Of a DNA stretch of 64,000 nucleotides, positions 40,387 through 47,476 are shown piece by piece. A program made the translations under genes and the position numbers. The notes beneath the pieces were generated by a model. It made no database searches, was not told where the DNA came from, and saw only the letters and a list, made by a program, of their open reading frames with translations. Every line of letters begins with the position of its first letter. Within the stretch, counting starts at the first letter, position 1. The DNA comes from an uncultured Oscillibacter sp. (GTDB taxonomy: Bacteria; Bacillota; Clostridia; Oscillospirales; Oscillospiraceae), in assembly GCF_910584465.1 (NCBI RefSeq), contig NZ_CAJUBK010000002.1, positions 62,001 to 126,000 of the forward strand, given 5' to 3'.

Positions 40387-40914
40387 ATGTCCGATCATCC
40401 CATCGCGACCATCCTGATGGAGGACGGCAAAAAGATGACCGCCGAGCTCTATCCTGACAAGGCCCCCAACACGGTGAACAACTTCATCTCCCTGGCGAAC
40501 AAGGGCTTTTACGACGGCCTGACCTTCCACCGGATCATCCCGGGCTTCATGATCCAGGGCGGCGACCCGGAGGGCACCGGCTCCGGCGGCCCCGGGTATG
40601 AGATCAAGGGGGAGTTCGCCTCCAACGGTTTCGCGCAGAACGACCTGAAGCACGTCACCGGCGTCCTGTCCATGGCCCGGACCAACGTCCCCGACTCGGC
40701 GGGGAGCCAGTTCTTCATCATGGTGGCTCCGGCGGAGCACCTGGACGGGGACTACGCCGCCTTCGGCCAGGTGACCGAGGGCGTGGACGACGCCATCGCC
40801 ATCTCCCGCGTCCCCCGGAGCATGTGGGACGACAAGCCCAAGAAGCCGGTGGTCATCCAGTCCATCCGGGTGGACACCCAGGGCGCGGAGTACCCGGAGC
40901 CGGAGACCCGCTGA
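40387..40914 (+). CDS. Cyclophilin-type peptidyl-prolyl isomerase
   Basis: A 175-aa cytosolic cyclophilin. The core FISLANKGFYDGLTFHRIIPGF (shown in part), QGGDPEGTGSGGPGYEI, SMARTNVPDSAGSQFFI and FGQVTEGVD are all conserved, including the catalytic Arg in FHRII. It has no signal peptide. AAAGGAAC precedes the ATG. It follows smpB by 43 bases and may share its transcript. Confidence 0.94.
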   Translation: MSDHPIATILMEDGKKMTAELYPDKAPNTVNNFISLANKGFYDGLTFHRIIPGFMIQGGDPEGTGSGGPGYEIKGEFASNGFAQNDLKHVTGVLSMARTNVPDSAGSQFFIMVAPAEHLDGDYAAFGQVTEGVDDAIAISRVPRSMWDDKPKKPVVIQSIRVDTQGAEYPEPETR

Positions 40915-40952
40915 TTGCCCGCCGGATGGACTGTAAGGAAGGAGCACGCCCT

Positions 40953-41711
40953 ATGAAGACCGCCATCATCACCGGCGCGTCCTCCGGCCTGGGCCGGGAG
41001 CTGGCCCGCCAGATCGAGGATGTTTTCCCTGACATCGAATGCTATTGGCTGATCTCCCGCCGGGCGGACCGGCTGGAGAGCCTGTCCATCAGCCTGCCGG
41101 GCAAGACCACGGTCTGCCTGCCGCTGGACCTGTGCGACCCCATGAGCTTCATCGCCCTCCAGGAGCGCCTGACGGCGGAGAGACCGGAGGTGGCGCTCCT
41201 GGTGAACTGTGCGGGCTGCGGCTATCTGGGCCGGGTGGGGGAGATGGATACCGCCTCCCAGATCCGGATGGTGGATCTGAACGTCCGGGCGCTGACGGCC
41301 GTGACGAACATCGCCATCCCCTACATGCCCGAAGGGGCGCGTATCCTGAACGTGTCTTCCATCGCCTCCTTCTGCCCGAACCCCCGCATGACGGTCTACT
41401 CGTCGACGAAGGCGTACGTCTCCTCCTTCACCGTGGGCCTGGGCGAGGAGCTGCGCCGCCGCAAGGTGAGCGTGACGGCGGTGTGCCCCGGCCCGATGGA
41501 TACGGAGTTCCTGCCGCTGGCGGGCATCACGGGGCACTCCAGCACGTTCGAGTTCCTGCCGTACTGCGACCAGGTGCGGGTAGCGGGCGGGGCCCTGCGG
41601 GCCGCGAAAGCGGGCCGGACGATCTATACGCCGAAGCTGCTGTATAAGTTCTACCGGGTCCTGGCGAAGGTCACGCCGTCCAAGCTGCTGGTTAGGTTCG
41701 TGAAGACTTGA
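40953..41711 (+). CDS. Short-chain dehydrogenase/reductase
   Basis: A 252-aa classical SDR. The cofactor loop TGASSGLGRELA (TGxxxGxG), the NCAG structural motif (LLVNCAGCGYLG), catalytic Ser in ILNVSSIAS and YSSTK (YxxxK) are complete. VCPGPMDTEF follows as usual. The C-terminal ~60 residues are basic and hydrophobic. Substrate unknown. AAGGAAGG precedes the ATG, 38 bases after the cyclophilin stop. Confidence 0.9.
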   Translation: MKTAIITGASSGLGRELARQIEDVFPDIECYWLISRRADRLESLSISLPGKTTVCLPLDLCDPMSFIALQERLTAERPEVALLVNCAGCGYLGRVGEMDTASQIRMVDLNVRALTAVTNIAIPYMPEGARILNVSSIASFCPNPRMTVYSSTKAYVSSFTVGLGEELRRRKVSVTAVCPGPMDTEFLPLAGITGHSSTFEFLPYCDQVRVAGGALRAAKAGRTIYTPKLLYKFYRVLAKVTPSKLLVRFVKT

Positions 41712-41721
41712 CTATAATAGG

Positions 41722-41750
41722 GGAGCGGGCCCCGGAAGGGGCCCCGCTCC
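41722..41750 (+). terminator. Hairpin terminator after SDR gene
   Basis: GGAGCGGGCCCC, GGAA loop, GGGGCCCCGCTCC; very stable, no run of T but AAATG follows. Confidence 0.55.
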
Positions 41751-41790
41751 GAAATGTCATGAGATCGTAACACATACGGGGGAAGAGATA

Positions 41791-41799
41791 TGCTATATT
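41791..41799 (+). promoter_or_regulatory. Probable promoter of the tmRNA transcript (extended -10)
   Basis: TGCTATATT: extended TG plus TATATT at 41794-41799. No good -35 is seen at normal spacing. It is the only promoter-like site between the SDR terminator and tmRNA. Confidence 0.5.
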
Positions 41800-41804
41800 G
41801 ATAG

Positions 41805-42156
41805 GCAGGGAAGGAGGGCCAAAAGGCAGGCTCCGGAGCCGACCGCCGAAGCGCGAAGGGAGCGGAACACCCGATCCCTTCACGATCGCCGGCAGGGGCC
41901 CAATAAAGGGAAACATGGAAATATCAAGGAAGGAATGAAAAGACCGTCCTCCATAGGGACAAGACCAGCGCAGACCCAAAGCAGATCTCCAATGCAGGAC
42001 CGCGAGCGGAGCGATGCGGCGTCTCCCTCGTCCCCCAAAACACGCAAAGATCCGCAGATCTTTGTGTGAGAGGAGGAGCAAGGGAGCGAGCGCAGTCCTC
42101 GCCGACAGCCGAAGGCTGACGGCGGGGACGGAGCCGAGCGGACTTTGCGACGACGA
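41805..42156 (+). other. Structured ~350-base leader upstream of tmRNA
   Basis: A gene-free stretch between the probable promoter and the tmRNA 5' end. It holds two strong stems: CACGCAAAGATC/GATCTTTGTGTG (42041-42068, loop CGCA) and GTCCTCGCCGACAGCC/GGCTGACGGCGGGGAC (42095-42129, loop GAA). An outer CTCCCT...AGGGAG pairing surrounds the first. CCCTCGTC (42025-42032) can also pair with GACGAGGG overlapping the tmRNA 5' end. It may be a long precursor leader or a separate small RNA. Confidence 0.5.
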
Positions 42157-42521
42157 GGGGGTGTAAGGGTTTCGACGGGGGTATGGAGGCGGGATAAGCG
42201 GGCGGCGGCGCCTGACCGCCATAAAACGGGCAAATTATAAATCAAATAACAACAACACTGTTGCTGTTGCTGCCTAATTAAAGGCAGCCGTCCGACCCGG
42301 AAGGACCGCGAGCCGGGAAGGGCGTCGTTTAGCGGTAAATGTGCGTACGGTAAGCTTTGCCCGTGCCACACATCATGAAGCTCACCTGACCTGACGGCGT
42401 GACGGTCTGCCGTCAGTGATGGGAACAGGAGGAGCAAGACCTCCGCAATGATCGTCTGCGCCCGGAGAAAGTCCCGTCGAAGTGCTTTCGGACGCGGGTT
42501 CAACTCCCGCCACCTCCACCA
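42157..42521 (+). ncRNA. ssrA: tmRNA (transfer-messenger RNA)
   Basis: A 365-nt one-piece tmRNA. The acceptor stem pairs GGGGGTG (42157-42163) with CACCTCC before an encoded ACCA (42518-42521). The T-arm GGTTCAACTCCC and the 5' GTTTCGACGGGG are canonical. The tag frame starts with the resume GCA at 42230 and reads ANYKSNNNNTVAVAA, stop TAA at 42275-42277. The tag ends in the expected protease-recognised VAVAA. It rescues ribosomes stalled on broken mRNAs together with SmpB. The tag has an unusual run of four Asn. Confidence 0.97.
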
Positions 42522-42594
42522 TTAAAATTGCTGGTCGAACCCAAAGCTATGAGATCATTGCCTTATGGCATGGGTTCTGGCTGGCCCTCGACTT

Positions 42595-42627
42595 GACCGC
42601 TCAGGTTTGATCTGGGCGGTCGTGTTT
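42595..42627 (+). terminator. Terminator downstream of tmRNA
   Basis: GACCGCTCAG, GTTTGAT loop, CTGGGCGGTC, then GTGTTTT. A weaker GAACCCA/TGGGTTC stem precedes it. Confidence 0.7.
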
Positions 42628-42708
42628 TAGGGAGGTCCGCGCGCCTGTCCGAGGGGGCTGATAAGCCCGGAGCTATCCCAGGAGCTCCACGGTCTCCCGT
42701 ATCGTGTT

Positions 42709-42903
42709 TCAGGGAGGGGGCCCTGGGGGTTTATACTCCTGGAACCTCGGACGCGATATGGAGCTCCTGAGGCTTGTTTCTGCAAGCTCAGCTTCGAGGG
42801 CTGCAAAGGCCTCTTCAAAAGTAGCCATCTCGCCCAGTCGCGCAATCGCATTAACGCATTCGTCCAAGGTTACGCCTCCGCAGCCTGCAAGTACAAAATC
42901 CAT
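42709..42903 (-). CDS. Possible 64-aa protein in the AT-rich island
   Basis: A minus-strand frame beginning MDFVLAGCGGVTLDECV, then a helical GEMATFEEAFAALEAELAE and a Pro-rich tail. It has no good ribosome site, and its start lies beside the divergent promoter of the SHOCT gene. Composition is regular enough to be coding, but it may be a remnant. No family recognised. Confidence 0.35.
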   Translation of the reverse strand: MDFVLAGCGGVTLDECVNAIARLGEMATFEEAFAALEAELAETSLRSSISRPRFQEYKPPGPPP

Positions 42904-42912
42904 GGTTAGGCG

Positions 42913-42940
42913 TTGACATTTTACTATGAAATGGTATACT
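42913..42940 (+). promoter_or_regulatory. SigA promoter of the SHOCT gene
   Basis: TTGACA (42913-42918), 16-base spacer, TATACT (42935-42940), 22 bases before the ATG. Confidence 0.85.
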
Positions 42941-42961
42941 TGTGTTGAGGAGGTGCAAATT

Positions 42962-43429
42962 ATGGGGTTTAACGCAACTACATCTGGGAAGCAAATTGTT
43001 GAGTATTCTCCGGACGATACCTTTGCCGCACTCATGGCCGCATTAGGCCGTTCAGACAGATTCTCCATTAAAGATTCGACTTCAGCTACAAGAACAATTC
43101 AAGTAAAGACAGGCGTGTCTTGGAAATCTTGGGGCGAAAACTTGCTTATTACGGTCAGTCCAACCCCTGACGGCCTTTCTGAAATATCGATTGGTTCATC
43201 ATCAAAGTACGGATTGGTCGATTGGGGAAAGAACCAAGATAATTTTAATGATATCATGAGGTTGTTGTCCGTAGAGATTGAGCAATATGAGAAAGTTTCC
43301 TCAAGTCATAAAGAAGTAACGATGGATATTCCATCACAAATTAAAACGTTGGCAGATTTAAAGGATTCTGGTGTGTTAACAGAAGAGGAATTTCAAAAAA
43401 AGAAATCAGAATTGCTGTCCAAAATGTAA
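42962..43429 (+). CDS. SHOCT-domain protein in AT-rich island
   Basis: A 155-aa protein, distinctly AT-richer than the host genes. Residues 1-120 form a beta-rich domain of unknown type (GFNATTSGKQIVEYSPDDTF, IQVKTGVSWKSWGENLLITV). The C-terminal ~32 residues are a SHOCT motif (IKTLADLKDSGVLTEEEFQKK). GGAGG lies eight bases before the ATG. It sits between tmRNA and a perfect bidirectional terminator. The base composition and location beside the tmRNA 3' end suggest horizontal transfer. Confidence 0.75.
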   Translation: MGFNATTSGKQIVEYSPDDTFAALMAALGRSDRFSIKDSTSATRTIQVKTGVSWKSWGENLLITVSPTPDGLSEISIGSSSKYGLVDWGKNQDNFNDIMRLLSVEIEQYEKVSSSHKEVTMDIPSQIKTLADLKDSGVLTEEEFQKKKSELLSKM

Positions 43430-43492
43430 CTTACATATCATGTGAGCACACAAGGTTTTCGATGCTTCCCATCTATATCGTTCGCCAATTAC

Positions 43493-43530
43493 AAAAAAGA
43501 GAAGCACGCATCTGCGTGCTTCTCTTTTTT
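43493..43530. terminator. Perfect bidirectional terminator
   Basis: AAAAAAGAGAAGCACGCA, TC, then its exact complement ending TTTTTT: an 18-bp stem with A and U tracts on both strands. Confidence 0.92.
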
Positions 43531-43578
43531 GGTGGGGGAGGCTGCCCAAACGGCTCAACAAAATAAGGAGGAAATTTT

Positions 43579-43680
43579 ATGGATTTTTCTTCTTTCCTAT
43601 CCAACTTGCGGGACCCTTTGAAAGATTCTATTGTAAGCATTTCAGAAGAAGTAAAGCTAATTAGTTTTGTACACACATAG
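43579..43680 (+). CDS. 33-aa AT-rich ORF, probably a truncated gene start
   Basis: AAGGAGG lies seven bases before an ATG opening a 33-codon frame (MDFSSFLSNLRDPLKDSIVS, then ISEEVKLISFVHT). The ribosome site is excellent but the product ends abruptly, as if a longer gene were cut. Downstream sequence is non-coding and AT-rich for ~70 bases, then returns to genome-like GC. Could also be a genuine micropeptide. Confidence 0.4.
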   Translation: MDFSSFLSNLRDPLKDSIVSISEEVKLISFVHT

Positions 43681-44030
43681 CTGTTCATTTTAAGCTCATT
43701 TAGCTGTGTAAAATCACTATATTGCGATTTTAAGGTCGCATTTTTTTGTAAAGAATAGACAGCTCAGAGATCCCCACCAACGCTCCGTTTCCGGCTCCGC
43801 CGAAAACTGCGCTATGGTGGGGATCTCTTCGCTTTCGGTCGGGGATCGCGCTCCGCCCGCCCCCCCGGCCGGGAGGAGCGGGCAAACGCCTGGATGCGGG
43901 GACTTGGTGCCGCTTCCCCCAAGCGCGCGCCTTTGAAAAAATTTTTGGTTTTTTTGAATGGATCCCTGCCTGGCGGTCGTATTAGTAGTGAAGCCAGGGA
44001 TGGCTATCAAAAGCATGACGGAGGAGTACC
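43681..44030. other. Gene-free junction of the AT-rich island
   Basis: Contains a small terminator (TGCGA..TCGCA then seven T, 43723-43747). A 14-bp inverted repeat AGAGATCCCCACCA / TGGTGGGGATCTCT follows (43766-43828, 35-base loop). Next come a GC-rich stretch and T-rich sequence (GAAAAAATTTTTGGTTTTTTT) before the secreted-protein gene. No reading frame is supported. Confidence 0.55.
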
Positions 44031-44372
44031 ATGAAAAGGACGCTTTTTGGAGTTTTATCGGCTGCGATCGTATTGTCCTTGTGCATGTCGGCCGCATTTG
44101 CGGCGGGCCCGGGGGGAGGACGCTGCTTTGCAGACGCAGACGGAGACGGCATCTGCGACAATGCCGGCAGCGGGTGCGCTTACTCGGACGCGGACGGGGA
44201 CGGCATCTGCGATCTCTGCGGCTCGGGCCACTTCCAGACCTGCGGCAGGGGGTTCGTGGACGCGGACGGAGACGGCATCTGCGATAACTATGCCTCCGGA
44301 CAAGGCGCCGGATACGGGCGCGGATGCCACGGGGGACGCGGGCACGGCTTCCGGGGCGGATGCGGCAGATGA
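44031..44372 (+). CDS. Secreted DxDGDG (calcium-binding type) repeat protein
   Basis: A 113-aa exported protein with a clear signal peptide (cleavage near AFAAG, residue ~25). The mature part has three copies of a DADGDGICD motif, like thrombospondin type-3 or EF-type calcium loops, spaced by short Gly/Cys-rich linkers. It ends in a Gly/His/Arg-rich tail. GGAGGAG precedes the ATG. It is immediately upstream of, and collinear with, an ECF sigma and an RsgI-like anti-sigma gene. It may be the regulated product or the sensed surface component (inference). Confidence 0.8.
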   Translation: MKRTLFGVLSAAIVLSLCMSAAFAAGPGGGRCFADADGDGICDNAGSGCAYSDADGDGICDLCGSGHFQTCGRGFVDADGDGICDNYASGQGAGYGRGCHGGRGHGFRGGCGR

Positions 44373-44387
44373 ACGGCCGGGACGACC

Positions 44388-44873
44388 ATGCGGAGCGAAC
44401 AGGATACCATCAGGGCCATCGAACGGTATTCCGATACCGTTCGGCGGCTCTGCGCAGTACATTTGAAAAATGATGCGGATACCGAGGACATATTTCAAAC
44501 CGTGTTTTTGAAGTATGTCCTCAGCTCCGTTCCGTTTGAAAGCGAAGAACATGAGAAAGCGTGGTTCATCCGCGTCACCATCAACGCCTGCAGGGATCTG
44601 CTGAAGAGCTTTTTCCGCCGCCGCACCGTCTCCTTGGATGACGTGAGAGAGCATCCGGCGGAGCTGCCTCCGGATCGCCGGGACGTTTGGGAGGCTGTGG
44701 CCTCCCTGCCTCAGAAATATCGGGATGTCGTGTATCTGCATTATTTTGAAGACTATACCGCTCCGCAGATCGGCCGGATCTTGGGCAAAAATGTGAATAC
44801 GGTCTATACGCTCCTGACTCGATCCAGACAGATGCTGAGGGAAAAGTTGGGAGGTGGCTATGATTATGAATGA
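44388..44873 (+). CDS. ECF-family RNA polymerase sigma factor
   Basis: A 161-aa sigma factor with region 2 (about residues 10-75; LKNDADTEDIFQTVFLKYV, AWFIRVTINACRDLLKS) and region 4 (about 105-155; LPQKYRDVVYLHYFEDYTAPQIG, shown in pieces, with NTVYTLLTRSRQML). It should redirect polymerase to a small regulon including its own operon. Start at ATG 44388, 15 bases after the secreted-protein gene; the ribosome site is modest (GGGACGACC). It overlaps the anti-sigma gene by 14 bases. Confidence 0.9.
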   Translation: MRSEQDTIRAIERYSDTVRRLCAVHLKNDADTEDIFQTVFLKYVLSSVPFESEEHEKAWFIRVTINACRDLLKSFFRRRTVSLDDVREHPAELPPDRRDVWEAVASLPQKYRDVVYLHYFEDYTAPQIGRILGKNVNTVYTLLTRSRQMLREKLGGGYDYE

Positions 44874-45636
44874 TACGTTTAAGGAACTTTTCGGCCCGAT
44901 ACAGGCAGAGCAAGGACTGAAGGACCGCACCAAAGCGTTCCTCGCGGAGAAGACGCAGGACTATGGGAGGGCGGCCCCGAGGAAGTACCGGCGCTATGTC
45001 CGCGCCGCGGCCTGTGCGTGCCTGCTGCTCGCGGTGCTTGGGGGCCGGTGGCTCTACTTCACGCCCACAGCGGAGATCAGCATCGATATCAACCCCTCCG
45101 TCGAATTGGGCATCAATCGATTCGACCAGGTGATCTTCGTGAACGGGATGAACGAGGACGGCATGGACCTTTCCGATGCTGTCGATATAAGATATAAGAA
45201 CTATGTGGAGGCGGTCGAGCGGATAGTATGCCATGACAGCATAACATCGCTGCTGTCCGGAGGCGAAGTCATGACGATCACGGTCGTGGGCCCGGACGGA
45301 CAGCGGTCGGCGGACATCCTTTCAGGCGTTGCGGCGTGTACGGCGGGGCAAAGCAATACTTACTGTTATTTCGCGCGGCCGGAGGATGTTGCCGCCGCCC
45401 ATGCAGCGGGGCTTTCCCACGGGAAATACAGGGCCTTCTTAGAACTGCAGCTCCTCGATCCGGATGTCACCTGCGAGGCCGTGCAGGGCATGACGATGAG
45501 GGAGATCCGGGAGTCGATCGAAAGCCTTTCGCCCGGCGGCGATGGCGCCGCGTCATGCGATGACGGGGGAGCGGGGCATCACGGGCAGGGAGACGGCCAT
45601 GGGAACGGGTGGAGGAACGGGAGGACAGGACCGTGA
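44860..45636 (+). CDS. RsgI-like anti-sigma factor
   Basis: A 258-aa single-pass membrane protein. A short cytoplasmic N-terminus (~45 residues) precedes one TM helix (AAACACLLLAVLGGRWLYF). The extracellular RsgI-type domain begins AEISIDINPSVELGINRFD, the family hallmark. The tail is Gly/His-rich (GHHGQGDGHGNGWRNG). The ATG at 44860 has GGAGG five bases upstream. By position and architecture it should hold the ECF sigma factor until an external signal, perhaps a polysaccharide or metal, is sensed. The His-rich tail resembles that of the secreted protein in this operon. Confidence 0.82.
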   Translation: MIMNDTFKELFGPIQAEQGLKDRTKAFLAEKTQDYGRAAPRKYRRYVRAAACACLLLAVLGGRWLYFTPTAEISIDINPSVELGINRFDQVIFVNGMNEDGMDLSDAVDIRYKNYVEAVERIVCHDSITSLLSGGEVMTITVVGPDGQRSADILSGVAACTAGQSNTYCYFARPEDVAAAHAAGLSHGKYRAFLELQLLDPDVTCEAVQGMTMREIRESIESLSPGGDGAASCDDGGAGHHGQGDGHGNGWRNGRTGP

Positions 45637-45691
45637 CGCGTCAGGTGGCCGGGCCGGCGGCCCCTCCCGCGCTCCTTTGACGATGGGATGA

Positions 45692-45727
45692 AGGCGGGGA
45701 AGTCTTTTCAGGCTTCCCCGCCTGTTT
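45692..45727 (+). terminator. Terminator after the ECF operon
   Basis: AGGCGGGGAAG and CTTCCCCGCCT form an 11-bp stem, followed by GTTT. Confidence 0.75.
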
Positions 45728-45962
45728 CGAAGTTTGCACGAAGATGTCCCCATGCAGGGATGCGCGGGGGCAGGCAGGGGGCGCGTCCTGGTATTGGCGA
45801 TGGCACCGGGCCCTTTTGCCGTATGGGCGTCCGAGGCCCCGGCGGGGCCGTCCTCTCCGGATGGGATACACCATTTCCCGGCGGCATCCGGGAAATGGTG
45901 TTTTGTTAGACGGGTCCGTGCAACTTGGGGCTTTTTCGATGCAGCTTTGGAGGTGCATCTGG
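45728..45962 (+). other. Gene-free region with a second terminator-like stem
   Basis: CACCATTTCCCGG/CCGGGAAATGGTG (45869-45900) plus TTTT forms a perfect 13-bp stem 60 bases before the tail-like cassette. The rest, ~140 bases, shows no gene. With the terminator at 45692 it insulates the cassette from upstream transcription, or acts as a leader attenuator. Confidence 0.55.
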
Positions 45963-46499
45963 ATGTTCAACCTGTATGCGGACAAAAACAAACTGATCCT
46001 CCAGCAGAAGGGGCCGGTCACCAGCGGCAGTGTCAACGTTTACACGGCCCGGTTCGGCTTCTCCCGGGAGTGGGCGGGCCTGGAACGGATAGCGGTCTTC
46101 CGCTGCGGGGACAAGGCGGTCTCGGTCCTCCTGGATGAGAGCGGGGAGTGCCTCGTCCCCTGGGAGGTGCTGACGACCGGCGGACAGCGGCTGGAGGCGG
46201 GGGTCTACGGGACCCGGGGCGGGGAGACCGTCCTGCCGACCGCGTGGGCGGATCTGGGGATGGTCTTGACGGGCGTCAGCGTCCCGGAGGGCGGGGCTCC
46301 TCCCAGGCCGGAGATCTGGGAGGAGGTGCTGGCGAAGAAGGGGGACCGGCTGGGCTACACGGAGTCCGGAGGACTGGGCCTCTATGCAGGAGGGGAGCTG
46401 CTGTCTTCCGTCCCCGGCGCCGGTGGCGAGACCGCCGGGGACGAGGACGTGGAGCGGATGCTCGACGAGGTCTTCGGGGCCTCGCGGGACGATATTTGA
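45963..46499 (+). CDS. Tail-associated-like protein 1 of cassette
   Basis: A 178-aa protein beginning MFNLYADKNKLILQQKGPV. The first ~95 residues are beta-rich (VTSGSVNVYTARFGFSREW, GDKAVSVLLDESGECLVP), resembling small phage baseplate or neck proteins. The C-terminus EDVERMLDEVFGA is shared with the next protein. GGAGG lies nine bases before the ATG. No homologous enzyme motif. First gene of a four-gene collinear set with phage-tail-like character but no capsid, terminase or lysis genes nearby. Confidence 0.55.
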   Translation: MFNLYADKNKLILQQKGPVTSGSVNVYTARFGFSREWAGLERIAVFRCGDKAVSVLLDESGECLVPWEVLTTGGQRLEAGVYGTRGGETVLPTAWADLGMVLTGVSVPEGGAPPRPEIWEEVLAKKGDRLGYTESGGLGLYAGGELLSSVPGAGGETAGDEDVERMLDEVFGASRDDI

Positions 46500-46514
46500 A
46501 ATGGAGGAACGGAC

Positions 46515-47237
46515 ATGGCTTACAATGAAGAGAGACTGACGAAACTGAGATCCCTCAAGGAACTGGCGAAGCGCATCGACCGCGACTTTGCCCGGAAGGC
46601 CGAGCTGGAGGCCCTGCGCGGCAGGGTGGAGGAGCTGACTACCGTGGGCGGGGAGCCCAACGCGATCGACACGATCAAGGTCAACGGGACCGTACAGGCC
46701 ATCATCGATAAGGCGGTGGACCTGGCGGTGCCCGTCAAGGTGTCGGACCTGGACAACGACAGCGGGTTCCAGACCGGGGAGCAGGTGGCCGCCGCCGTGG
46801 CCTCCGCGGACCACCTCAAGCGCAAGATCGTGGAGAGCGCGGACGCCATCGCCCCCGCCGCCGCGGACGCGGATCGGTATATCTACATGGTGCGGAAGGC
46901 CGGCGGCGCGCCCGGCGACCGATACGACGAGTACATGGTCATCGACGGCGCCGTGGAGCGCGTGGGCGACTGGTCCGTGGATCTGTCCGGCTATGTCCGG
47001 AAGGAAGAGGGCAGGGGCCTGAGCGCCAACGACTTCACCGACGCGGACAAGGCCCGGCTGGACAGCGTGTCCGAGGGCGCGACGAAGGTGGAGGCCGGAG
47101 AGGCCAACGGTACGATCAAGATCGACGGCGCGGTGCTGGCCGTCTACACGGAGCCGGAGGACGTGGTCCACGGGGAGTTCGCGTCGGACGAGGAGGTGGC
47201 CGGGATGCTGGATGAGGTGTTCGGGGCGAAGGGATGA
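46515..47237 (+). CDS. Tail-fibre/baseplate-like protein 2 of cassette
   Basis: A 240-aa protein: a charged helical start (EERLTKLRSLKELAKRIDRD), then beta/coiled segments including DTIKVNGTVQAIIDKAVDL. A typical phage-fibre shaft phrase GRGLSANDFTDADKARLDSV is followed by SEGATKVEAGEANGTIKIDG. It ends FASDEEVAGMLDEVFGAKG, matching the C-terminus of protein 1. GGAGGAAC precedes the ATG. Assignment as phage-like fibre or upper baseplate protein is by pattern; the role in this host is unknown. Confidence 0.65.
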   Translation: MAYNEERLTKLRSLKELAKRIDRDFARKAELEALRGRVEELTTVGGEPNAIDTIKVNGTVQAIIDKAVDLAVPVKVSDLDNDSGFQTGEQVAAAVASADHLKRKIVESADAIAPAAADADRYIYMVRKAGGAPGDRYDEYMVIDGAVERVGDWSVDLSGYVRKEEGRGLSANDFTDADKARLDSVSEGATKVEAGEANGTIKIDGAVLAVYTEPEDVVHGEFASDEEVAGMLDEVFGAKG

Positions 47238-47287
47238 ACCGGATCGGAGGGGACCGGAGGGCCCCTCCTTGTGAGCGAGGGGGAGAG

Positions 47288-47476
47288 ATGAGCGATAAGC
47301 TGACGAATTTGACACACCTGCGGATGGCTGCCGAGGCGTCGCGGGAGCTTTCCGCCCAGGTGGCCCAAGCGGCGGCGGAGGCCCTGGAGGAGCTGGCGGC
47401 GGCCGCCGCCACGATGGAGCAGGTCAACGCCGCCATCGACAGGGCCGTCACGGGAGCGGTCGAGGAGGCGTACTGA
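47288..47476 (+). CDS. Small helical protein 3 of cassette
   Basis: A 62-aa Ala/Glu-rich protein predicted almost wholly helical (LRMAAEASRELSAQVAQAAA, EALEELAAAAATMEQVNAA), suitable for a coiled-coil oligomer. GGGGGAGAG lies before the ATG. Its stop overlaps the start of the next gene by one base (TGATG). Probably a small structural or chaperone component of the cassette. Confidence 0.65.
   Translation: MSDKLTNLTHLRMAAEASRELSAQVAQAAAEALEELAAAAATMEQVNAAIDRAVTGAVEEAY

Noticed and set aside
41935..42069. 44-codon frame in the tmRNA leader (MKRPSSIGTR...)
   Set aside because: Low-complexity product, ribosome-like AGGA too close to the ATG, and it runs through the strong 42041-42068 hairpin; a structured RNA is more likely.
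42522..44030. Complete integrative element with att sites at tmRNA
   Set aside because: No integrase and no second copy of the tmRNA 3' end seen; kept only as a possible remnant.
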